From an uncultured Asticcacaulis sp. (GTDB lineage: Bacteria > Pseudomonadota > Alphaproteobacteria > Caulobacterales > Caulobacteraceae): a DNA stretch of 5,765 nucleotides. Position numbers and translations under genes: made by a program. The stretch's first letter is position 1. Each line of letters starts with the position of its first letter. The stretch covers positions 1 through 5,765 of the forward strand of contig CAMLLA010000275.1 of NCBI GenBank assembly GCA_946480525.1, in the 5' to 3' direction. Of this stretch, positions 1 through 4,797 are shown piece by piece. The notes beneath the pieces were generated by a model. That model saw only the letters and a program-made list of their open reading frames with translations, did not search any database and had not been told where the DNA came from.

Positions 1-87
1 CGCAAGATCACCGCCGCCTGCGTTTCTCTTTCCAATATCCACAATGTCAAAGACCTTACCCGCAACCAGCCGAGCCGGCTGCGGTGA
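1..87 (+). CDS. Possible C-terminal end of an unidentified gene entering from the left
   Basis: Reading frame 1 is open from the first base to a TGA at 85-87 and gives 28 residues that look like ordinary coding sequence: a start of RKITAACVSLSNIHNV and an end of PSRLR. I do not recognise the family with confidence. The pattern of a small hydrophobic stretch, then LSNIHN, then a proline and arginines faintly recalls the C-terminal tail of some DDE transposases, where a cysteine and an Asn/His pair sit near the end, but this is a guess. A stretch this short can stay open by chance. The start codon and all of the diagnostic sequence lie outside the window. Confidence 0.3.
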   Translation, partial: RKITAACVSLSNIHNVKDLTRNQPSRLR

Positions 88-197
88 TAACCAATCCCGT
101 TATCAGAGGAGGCGCTCATTTACCGAAGCGACCATTTCGTGTCAACCGATTTTTCATCTTTTCCACAGAACCGTTTGAGCGGCTATTTTGCAGAAAC

Positions 198-377
198 GAA
201 GCCGAAAAATTCCCATTGGATTATCTTGCGGACAATCCTCTAAGATCCGTCAGAATCGGTGAGGCGCTGTACTTAGACCCTTTTGACTTCGGCTTCAAGT
301 CCCAATCGACTTTTTTATCAGTCGTTTTTCGTGAAGCCGTTGTTTGCAAAGGCTGCCGTGCGGCGAGGTGCGGCTTC
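198..377. repeat. GAAGCCG motif, four copies in alternating orientation
   Basis: GAAGCCGAA at 198-206 has its exact inverse complement TTCGGCTTC at 288-296. A shorter GAAGCCG at 333-339 has its inverse CGGCTTC at 371-377. The four copies therefore alternate plus, minus, plus, minus within 180 bases. The arms are too far apart (81 and 31 bases) to be simple terminators. They could be chance, eroded ends of a small mobile or palindromic repeat, or parts of a folded RNA. Confidence 0.4.
307..329 (+). terminator. Weak candidate intrinsic terminator
   Basis: CGACT (307-311) can pair with AGTCG (320-324) across an eight-base loop, and five T residues follow (325-329). The form fits a plus-strand Rho-independent terminator, but the stem is only five pairs and it lies about 220 bases after the only plus-strand stop codon upstream. 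It is a low-confidence call. Confidence 0.22.
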
Positions 378-487
378 TAGCCAAGCCTTCAGAAAGACGC
401 AAGCGCCGAATCCAGGAATCTTGCATTTATCCCCAGATCGGCGCCCGCAATGTCGTAAAACCTGTAAATCAGCTGTTTCGTTTGGCT

Positions 488-530
488 GCATTTCCTGCGG
501 CGAACCGGCAACCACTTCGCCAGGAAATGC
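488..530 (-). terminator. Strong hairpin directly after the CBS gene stop codon, without a U-tract
   Basis: The left arm is 488-504 and the right arm 516-530. All 15 bases of the right arm pair with the left arm, which carries one two-base bulge, across an 11-base loop (505-515). On the minus strand the stem begins immediately after the TAA stop of the CBS protein. Neither side is followed by a run of T, so it is not a canonical intrinsic terminator. It may instead act as a 3' end stabiliser or processing site, or as a terminator that works with Rho. Confidence 0.5.
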
Positions 531-962
531 TTAGCCTGCCGCAATATAGCTTTTCAGCGTATGCGCCTCGAGCTCGACCTCGGAAATCTTGGATTTGACC
601 AGATCGCCGATCGAAACAATGCCAACAAGCCGCGCGCCTTCCATAACCGGCAAGTGGCGGATCCGCCGGTCCGTCATCCGTTCAAGCAAGGATTCGATGG
701 TTTCCCCTTGGTCGGCAAAAATAACATCGCGCGTCATGATTTCCGATACCGGCTTGGTTAGCGCATCCGCCCCCCACTCCGCAATGGCGCCGATAATGTC
801 GCGCTCAGATACGATCCCGACCACACGGCCGATTCGGTCGGTGGCAATAAATGCCCCCACCTTTCGCGTGTGCAGCAAAGCCGCGACCGATGAAAGACTA
901 TCATCAGGCGACACAGTAAAAACCTGACGACCCTTGGCATTTAAAAGCTGATTAACCAGCAT
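531..962 (-). CDS. Two-CBS-domain protein
   Basis: The product is a stand-alone cytoplasmic protein of 143 residues made of a tandem CBS pair (Bateman module) and little else. The first CBS repeat spans about residues 8-65 and holds VSPDDSL, KVGAFIATD and GIVSERD (49-55). The second spans about 74-130 with VSEIMTRDV, RHLPVMEG and LVGIVSIGDLVK. Such modules usually bind adenine nucleotides or related ligands and act as energy or redox sensors or partner regulators. The ligand and partner here cannot be read from the sequence. The length is normal for this small family, related to Hrp1-type proteins. The ATG at 960-962 is chosen because a GGGAGG site sits eight bases upstream. The gene lies 103 bases downstream of the rhomboid gene on the same strand and may be cotranscribed with it, although a hairpin lies between them. 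Family assignment is firm; role unknown. Confidence 0.92.
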   Translation of the reverse strand: MLVNQLLNAKGRQVFTVSPDDSLSSVAALLHTRKVGAFIATDRIGRVVGIVSERDIIGAIAEWGADALTKPVSEIMTRDVIFADQGETIESLLERMTDRRIRHLPVMEGARLVGIVSIGDLVKSKISEVELEAHTLKSYIAAG

Positions 963-970
963 AGCGACAC

Positions 971-976
971 CCTCCC
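971..976 (-). promoter_or_regulatory. Ribosome binding site of the CBS gene
   Basis: On the minus strand GGGAGG lies eight bases before the ATG at 960-962. It is a close Shine-Dalgarno match and fixes the start of the CBS protein. Confidence 0.8.
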
Positions 977-994
977 GGTGGATTTATCTCATTC

Positions 995-1019
995 TGACGC
1001 TACTAAAAGAACAGCGTCA
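995..1019. repeat. Perfect 7-base inverted repeat in the leader of the CBS gene
   Basis: TGACGCT (995-1001) and AGCGTCA (1013-1019) are exact inverse complements separated by 11 bases, 33 bases upstream of the CBS start codon. This could be a small stem-loop in the leader RNA or a dimeric operator. The spacing between arm centres is 18 bases, compatible with a two-fold symmetric binding protein. No regulator can be named. Confidence 0.45.
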
Positions 1020-1033
1020 CCCGAAAGGCTGAG

Positions 1034-1050
1034 AAAAAGCAATGCTTGCT
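1034..1050 (-). terminator. Weak candidate terminator after the rhomboid gene
   Basis: On the minus strand AGCAA-GCA-TTGCT forms a five-pair stem with a three-base loop (1038-1050), and more T residues follow (1034-1037). It begins 15 bases after the rhomboid stop codon. The stem is short and mostly A/T at its base, so termination is likely to be partial at best. Confidence 0.28.
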
Positions 1051-1065
1051 GCAATGCAGCGGGGG

Positions 1066-1740
1066 TCACTTTGTTGTGAAATATATTGGATTGGAAAATC
1101 GCAACCAAGGGCCAATAAGCAAAAGACCGGCGAAGTATCCGGCAACATGCCCTTCCCACGCCATCTCGCCCGCCCCGTTGCCGTCGATAGCCTGAACGAT
1201 ATTGAAACCGCACCACACCAAGTTCATCACAATAACCTGGGGGGTCAAAAATCCATTCAGCCGACCGGTTCCAGTTTTAAACCCAGGGAACCGCGCCGCC
1301 GCACCGAATAATCCGGACATAAGCCCAGAGGCGCCTATCACCGTTTGATTATCATACATGTAAATGAGGCAGTGAATCAGCCCGGCAACAACACTGCAAG
1401 TCAGGACAAAGGTCGCATAAGACGCAAAGCCCCCTGCTCCCGATCCAAACGCGCGTATCAGGGGCACGCTGAAGGCCAGAATTAACAGTGCGTTCAACGC
1501 TGCGGCGATGATTCCCAAATGTACGAATGCGTAGCTAACCAGCAATTCAACCCGACCGGTGCGGAGCAGAACAGGATTGAGGCCAAACGCATCTACAATC
1601 ATCTGTCGCGCTGCGTCCGGGGCCATGAACTGTAGAAACGCCAAGCTGAAAATCAGCAAGGGGACTATAAAAGCCGAAACCGGCGCATTAAAGAGAGGCT
1701 CTTTCCGCTCGGCACGCTTCGAATTCTCGTGATCTGTCAT
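1066..1740 (-). CDS. Rhomboid-family intramembrane serine protease
   Basis: The product is an inner-membrane protein of 224 residues with about six hydrophobic segments. Rhomboid proteases cleave substrates within the membrane using a Ser-His dyad. Both residues are visible: the GASG motif with Ser138 and the distal GH pair with His198 in WEGHVAGYFAG. The Asn of the HxxxxHxxxN block is Asn83 and the first His is His74. The position of the second His (His150 in E. coli GlpG) is Ala79, so one oxyanion-hole contributor appears to be missing. The short cytosolic N-terminus and EPLFNAP before the first membrane helix are typical of alphaproteobacterial members. The frame extends upstream to a GTG at 1887, but the extra 49 residues look non-coding and the family normally starts near the chosen ATG at 1738-1740. 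Its ribosome binding site is weak. The gene is divergent from hfaA. The substrate is unknown, and a link to holdfast proteins would be speculation. Confidence 0.87.
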   Translation of the reverse strand: MTDHENSKRAERKEPLFNAPVSAFIVPLLIFSLAFLQFMAPDAARQMIVDAFGLNPVLLRTGRVELLVSYAFVHLGIIAAALNALLILAFSVPLIRAFGSGAGGFASYATFVLTCSVVAGLIHCLIYMYDNQTVIGASGLMSGLFGAAARFPGFKTGTGRLNGFLTPQVIVMNLVWCGFNIVQAIDGNGAGEMAWEGHVAGYFAGLLLIGPWLRFSNPIYFTTK

Positions 1741-1886
1741 ATTTCGGGACTCGGGTCTCGCCGTTCGCGCTAGTTTTCTGGCCCCATATGGAGCATCCGC
1801 CGCTGGCTTTGCAACCTCCGCCACTTCCCGCAGGCGTATTTCACCGTACAGAATCCTTAAAAAGACAAAGAATTCGCACGGATACA

Positions 1887-1899
1887 CCTAATTTTTAGG
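1887..1899. promoter_or_regulatory. Perfect inverted repeat, possible operator upstream of hfaA
   Basis: CCTAA and TTAGG are separated by three T residues and form an exact inverted repeat about 80 bases upstream of the hfaA start. It is AT-rich, which suits a regulator site. It is too short and lacks a following U-tract, so a terminator is unlikely. No matching regulator is known to me. Confidence 0.35.
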
Positions 1900-1967
1900 G
1901 TTTGCGGCGACATTGGCATCCGAATTGCTGAAGGAACATTCGCCTGAGACGTGAATGTCCCAGGCCT

Positions 1968-1971
1968 GGAG
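1968..1971 (+). promoter_or_regulatory. Ribosome binding site that sets the hfaA start
   Basis: GGAG lies seven bases before the ATG at 1979-1981. The in-frame ATG at 1955 has only an AAGGAA about 18 bases upstream, which is too far. The site therefore favours the shorter HfaA, whose N-terminus is also the better signal peptide. Confidence 0.7.
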
Positions 1972-1978
1972 TGTGACA

Positions 1979-2458
1979 ATGCCAAACCTGCATCTCTTCG
2001 GCCGTATGGCCATACTTTCCGCCGCTGCGGTCCTTGCTTTACCTGTTTACGCGTCCGCCCAGGCGACGTCGTCGCGCGGTGTGTCCGCCTTTGAGACAGG
2101 CTATGGCATGACGCGCAACCAGATGCAGCACGGCGTCGATCCATCGACGCGTGACGCCAATGGCAACCGCCTTTTGATGGACGGCACAATCGTCACCGAG
2201 GACAGCGTCTACGCCTATTCCAAAACGCTCGGCGCCGGTGACTCGTATGCCGGGGCCGGCAACGGCGGAGCGACGGCCATCGGCAACTATCTGAACGTCA
2301 CGGTCAACGGCAACTATAACACCGTCATCGTCAATTCGACCCAGACCAACAACGGCAATGTCACCGCCAATAATAACGGCGCCACCCAAAACGGCGCCAC
2401 CGGCACAACCAATGACACAACTTCTCTGAACGGACAGGTCAACCTCAATGGCTTCTAA
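1979..2458 (+). CDS. hfaA: Holdfast anchoring protein HfaA
   Basis: HfaA is one of three proteins that fix the polar polysaccharide adhesin (holdfast) of Caulobacterales to the outer membrane. It is exported and forms very stable, amyloid-like multimers. The 159-residue product begins with a signal peptide: Arg9, then a hydrophobic core from about 10 to 24, with likely cleavage after ASA at 25-27. Residues 57-63 (TRDANGN) and the block from AIGN (100-103) through NSTQTNNGNV (119-128) match my memory of the HfaA family. The C-terminal 60 residues are rich in Asn, Thr and Gly and contain no Cys. The GN...TQ signature at 102-122 also occurs repeatedly in HfaD. An earlier in-frame ATG at 1955 exists but lacks a ribosome binding site. 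The gene is first in the operon and overlaps hfaB by 11 bases, suggesting coupled translation. Confidence 0.88.
   Translation: MPNLHLFGRMAILSAAAVLALPVYASAQATSSRGVSAFETGYGMTRNQMQHGVDPSTRDANGNRLLMDGTIVTEDSVYAYSKTLGAGDSYAGAGNGGATAIGNYLNVTVNGNYNTVIVNSTQTNNGNVTANNNGATQNGATGTTNDTTSLNGQVNLNGF
2375..2401 (+). repeat. Short tandem repeat inside hfaA
   Basis: AACGGCGCCACC occurs at 2375-2386 and again at 2390-2401, a 15-base period that encodes NGATQ followed by NGATG. It lies in the low-complexity Asn/Thr tail of HfaA. Such a unit could change copy number by slippage without shifting the frame. Confidence 0.6.
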
Positions 2459-3500
2459 CCGCAAAACGCACACGGGTGGCTTTAAACGCATCGCGACCCT
2501 GCTGGCCGGAACGGCCATGATCGCCGTTACCCTATCGGGCTGCGTCTCGGCGCCCGGCGTCAACTCCGCCGGCAACTACAAGACGCCGATCGGCCGCGCC
2601 CCCGTAACCAGCAATGCTACCGCCTATTCGGACGCCCTGGTCTGCCTGGGTGAATACGCCCGCGCCCGCCGCCTGGCGTCGCCGCGCCTGGCTGTCGGCC
2701 GTATCTCTGACTATACCGGCAAGGTTTCGCTGGAAGGCGGCCGCGAAATTACCCAAGGCGCGTCTCTGATGGCGATGACGGCGCTTGCCAAGGCCGGCGC
2801 GCGTCAGGTCGAGCGCTTCGACACCTCGGTCGGCGAGCTGGAACTGAAGTACGCCAACAACAAGCTGATCACCGACGACCAGGTCGCCAATCCAACCAAA
2901 CCAGCCGATTACCGCAAGATCATGGCCGGCCAGGTTGCCGGCTCCGACTTCTTCATCGTCGGCGGCATTACCGAGCTGAACTACAATATCCGTTCGGGTG
3001 GCTTCGATGCTCTGGCCGGCGAAACCGCCTCGACCGGCATCAAGGGCATGGCCTACAACCGCACCTATGTGATGAATGTCGCCCTGGACCTGCGCCTTGT
3101 CGATACCCGCACCCTGGAAGTGGTCGATGTAATTTCCTATCAGAAGCAGGTCGTCGGCCGCGAAGTGAAGGCCGGCGTCTTCGACATCTGGAACGGAAAT
3201 GTCTTCGACCTGTCAGGCGGCCAGGGCGCGCTTGAGCCCATGCAACTGGCGGTCCGCGCCATGATCGAGCGCTCGGCGCTGGAATTCATGGCCAACCTCT
3301 ATGGCGCCGCCGGCCCGCAGGTCTGCCTCGACCCGCAAAACGACTTCCTCTACAGCGACACGCTCGGCGCGACCGGCGGCCTGACCCCTGCCTATGACAA
3401 TCTGGAGACCAACAATGCTGGTACGCGCGCCGATCCGACCCGCTGGCAGAACATCGCGGGCACGCCTGCTCGCAAGCATAGCGGTTCTGGCAAGCACTAG
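2448..3500 (+). CDS. hfaB: Holdfast anchor lipoprotein HfaB, CsgG-like outer-membrane channel
   Basis: HfaB is the CsgG-related lipoprotein of the holdfast anchor, thought to form an outer-membrane pore that exports HfaA and HfaD. The 350-residue product has a lipoprotein signal: basic residues at 5-14, a hydrophobic core, and lipobox LSGC with Cys32. The next residue is Val, consistent with outer-membrane sorting. The CsgG fold follows: GRISDYTGKV (84-93), ITQGASLMAMTALAKAG (101-117), GSDFFIVGGITEL (165-177), NIRSGG (180-185), MNVALDLRLVD (209-219), EVKAGVFDIW (239-248) and EPMQLAVRAMIERSALEFM (263-281). The GG-ITE/NIRSGG and VxAGVF stretches line up well with CsgG. Two further cysteines (66 and 293) could pair. 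The last 28 residues are hydrophilic and overlap the hfaD signal peptide in another frame. An AGG nine bases before the ATG, inside hfaA, serves as ribosome binding site. Confidence 0.93.
   Translation: MASNRKTHTGGFKRIATLLAGTAMIAVTLSGCVSAPGVNSAGNYKTPIGRAPVTSNATAYSDALVCLGEYARARRLASPRLAVGRISDYTGKVSLEGGREITQGASLMAMTALAKAGARQVERFDTSVGELELKYANNKLITDDQVANPTKPADYRKIMAGQVAGSDFFIVGGITELNYNIRSGGFDALAGETASTGIKGMAYNRTYVMNVALDLRLVDTRTLEVVDVISYQKQVVGREVKAGVFDIWNGNVFDLSGGQGALEPMQLAVRAMIERSALEFMANLYGAAGPQVCLDPQNDFLYSDTLGATGGLTPAYDNLETNNAGTRADPTRWQNIAGTPARKHSGSGKH
3404..3407 (+). promoter_or_regulatory. Ribosome binding site that sets the hfaD start inside hfaB
   Basis: GGAG stands seven bases before the ATG at 3415-3417. 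The alternative in-frame ATG at 3394 has no such site, so the 425-residue HfaD is preferred. The site lies within hfaB coding sequence. Confidence 0.75.
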
Positions 3501-4692
3501 CCTGGTCGCGCCTGCCTTCGCGCAGGAAGTCATCGACAATGTTCAGGATGAAAACCGCGTCGTTACCTCGACCAACACCCTGAACGTCGTGCAGAATGAC
3601 GGTCTGTCGCAGGCGAAGTCCTACGCTACCGGCAACGAAATGCAGGGCGGCAACGCGGATGTCGACGCTACCCTGACCTCGACCCAGACGGTTCGTGGCT
3701 CCATCCGCGCCTCGGCCGATATTCTCGGCCAGGGCACGGACGCCGATGGCCGCCAGTCGCTGGGTACGCCGGTTTATGCGTCGTCGCAGGCGACCGGCAA
3801 CTATAACGGCTTCACCACCGAAAACGCCCGCGCGCAGTCGGCGTCTACCCAGACCTCGACCGCGCCCGAGATCGAAGCCAAGACGCACGTCATCGCGCAG
3901 AACAACTCGATCTATGTCAGCGGTGAGGCGCAAGCTTCAGCCGAGGCCAACCACACAGCCTATGAAGTGCGAAATGGCCGCCTGGATGCCGCCTCGTGGC
4001 AGTCCTCCAGCAGCGACGTGAAGGTCAATACGTCCGGCGAAGTCCACTATTCGCCCTCGCCCAACCTCTACGCGGCGAAGGCAGGCCAGAACTACTACGG
4101 CAGCTACTCGGAAGACCGCGGCTCGCAGGAGCACGAGGTTCACCAGACTCAATCGGGCCAGACCAATTCGCGCGCCGAGCTTTACGGCGGCAATATGTGG
4201 AATGTCGCAACCGAGTCGACCTCGGTCGCCAACAACGTCAATCTGCAGAACCAGGGCGGCTCATTGGTTGTAACCAATGACCAGCACCAGGTCGGTGCGG
4301 TCCTGTCGCAGGCGGTCACCAGTGCCTATGAATACGGCGAGGCGCACGCCACGGCTACCGGCATCGGCAATCAGTTGTCCGCCGGCAATAACGACATCTA
4401 TGTCCGTCTGGACAACACCCAGATTTCGGATGGCGGCGTCGATGTGCTCGCCGAATTCGAGGGCAATACCGGCTACGATGCCTATATCTCGGCCGAAGCC
4501 TACGGCAACCAGGCGCTTGCCTATGCCTGTGCCGATTGCCGCGCCGACATGGGCGTCAACTCGACCCAGATTAATAACAGCGACGTCAATGCCGTGAGTA
4601 AGTCCACCGTCACCGGTCAGGGACGATCGATCGTGTCGTCGGCCCGGGCGGTCGGCAACAGCGCCACCTACTACGTGTCGGGCAGCAAGTAG
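3415..4692 (+). CDS. hfaD: Holdfast anchoring protein HfaD
   Basis: HfaD is the large surface protein of the holdfast anchor. In Caulobacter it is outer-membrane associated, depends on HfaB for export, and forms stable multimers. The 425-residue product has a signal peptide with an Arg-rich n-region, a hydrophobic core at about 18-31, and cleavage after AFA (34-36). The mature part is rich in Ala, Ser, Asn, Gln, Gly and Tyr and is repetitive. GN at 73-74, 128-129 and 318-319 is followed in each case by a TQ whose Gln lies exactly 18 residues after the Gly; GN at 364-365 is followed by TQ after 21, and a last GN sits at 414-415. The only two cysteines, Cys372 and Cys375, form a CxxC inside the longer repeat. 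The repeats suggest a beta-solenoid or amyloid-like fold. The gene overlaps hfaB by 86 bases. An upstream in-frame ATG at 3394 is possible but has a poor ribosome binding site. Confidence 0.88.
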   Translation: MLVRAPIRPAGRTSRARLLASIAVLASTSLVAPAFAQEVIDNVQDENRVVTSTNTLNVVQNDGLSQAKSYATGNEMQGGNADVDATLTSTQTVRGSIRASADILGQGTDADGRQSLGTPVYASSQATGNYNGFTTENARAQSASTQTSTAPEIEAKTHVIAQNNSIYVSGEAQASAEANHTAYEVRNGRLDAASWQSSSSDVKVNTSGEVHYSPSPNLYAAKAGQNYYGSYSEDRGSQEHEVHQTQSGQTNSRAELYGGNMWNVATESTSVANNVNLQNQGGSLVVTNDQHQVGAVLSQAVTSAYEYGEAHATATGIGNQLSAGNNDIYVRLDNTQISDGGVDVLAEFEGNTGYDAYISAEAYGNQALAYACADCRADMGVNSTQINNSDVNAVSKSTVTGQGRSIVSSARAVGNSATYYVSGSK

Positions 4693-4714
4693 CAGCGTCG
4701 ATTATTCAGATTTG

Positions 4715-4747
4715 GGCCTCATGCGGTACGCCGTGTGGGGCCTTTTT
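4715..4747 (+). terminator. Intrinsic terminator of the hfa operon
   Basis: Bases 4715-4742 fold into a 12-pair stem (eight Watson-Crick and four G-U pairs, GGCC at its base) around a four-base TACG loop, and five T residues follow directly (4743-4747). It starts 22 bases after the hfaD stop. The T-run is on the plus side only, so it ends hfaD transcription and indicates that the operon holds just hfaA, hfaB and hfaD here. Confidence 0.9.
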
Positions 4748-4797
4748 CATATCTTGTCGCGCTGTCTACCTCAAAACCGCAGCATTTTTGGAAAGTG

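Larger units (their letters stand above)
88..487. other. Gene-poor, lower-GC intergenic stretch
   Basis: No open frame here has both a credible ribosome binding site and a recognisable protein. The longest frames (84-380 and 344-598 on plus, 318-515 on minus) have composition typical of non-coding DNA. By hand count GC is about 45% in 121-180, against about 67% in 3241-3300 inside hfaB. The visible structure is limited to the GAAGCCG inverted repeats (198-377) and a weak hairpin with a T-run (307-329). An AGGAGG-like stretch near 105-111 is not followed by a usable start codon at a proper distance. The region may be a remnant of decayed genes, or a spacer carrying regulatory sites that I cannot identify. 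Confidence 0.6.
1741..1978. promoter_or_regulatory. Divergent promoter region between the rhomboid gene and hfaA
   Basis: This 238-base spacer must hold the promoters of both the rhomboid gene (leftward) and the hfa operon (rightward). I could not assign a -35/-10 pair with confidence. Visible elements are an imperfect palindrome at 1745-1760 just before the rhomboid ATG, a GAATC (GANTC, the CcrM methylation site of Caulobacterales) at 1851-1855 followed directly by TTAA at 1857-1860, and a perfect 13-base inverted repeat at 1887-1899. TTAA is a half-site of the cell-cycle regulator CtrA (TTAA-N7-TTAA), but the second half is absent, so CtrA control is not supported by the sequence alone. GANTC sites are common elsewhere in the window. 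Confidence 0.5.

Noticed and set aside
84..380. GTG-started 98-residue frame whose end contains GFKSQSTF, recalling an AraC-type helix-turn-helix
   Set aside because: The spacing between the two conserved Phe positions is one residue too long, no preceding helix fits, and the start overlaps the upstream stop with no ribosome binding site. Treated as chance similarity.
159..435. Two near matches to the DnaA box, TTTTCCACA (159-167) and TTATCCCCA (427-435)
   Set aside because: Each has one mismatch, they are 260 bases apart, there is no cluster and no origin-associated gene, so an origin is not supported.
318..515. 65-residue minus-strand frame downstream of the CBS gene
   Set aside because: Its start lies within the hairpin, there is no ribosome binding site at a proper distance, and no recognisable protein features are seen.
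1851..1860. TTAA next to GAATC as a CtrA binding site
   Set aside because: The second TTAA at the seven-base spacing is missing, and GANTC occurs many times elsewhere in the window, so it is kept only as a weak hint.
1741..1887. GTG-started N-terminal extension of the rhomboid protein by 49 residues
   Set aside because: The extra residues do not resemble the family, and the ATG at 1738-1740 gives a normal N-terminus before the first membrane helix.
2375..2401. Tandem repeat as a possible CRISPR or phase-variation tract
   Set aside because: Only two 15-base units in frame within a low-complexity coding tail. Too short for CRISPR, and unit changes would not shift the frame.
2039..2575. 178-residue minus-strand frame opposite hfaA and hfaB
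   Set aside because: Low-complexity Val/Ala/Gly/Arg composition mirrors the coding strand, and there is no independent support.
3286..3933. 215-residue minus-strand frame, rich in Arg and Gly, opposite hfaB and hfaD
   Set aside because: It is a typical antisense shadow in high-GC DNA. The plus-strand genes have signal peptides and clear family motifs.
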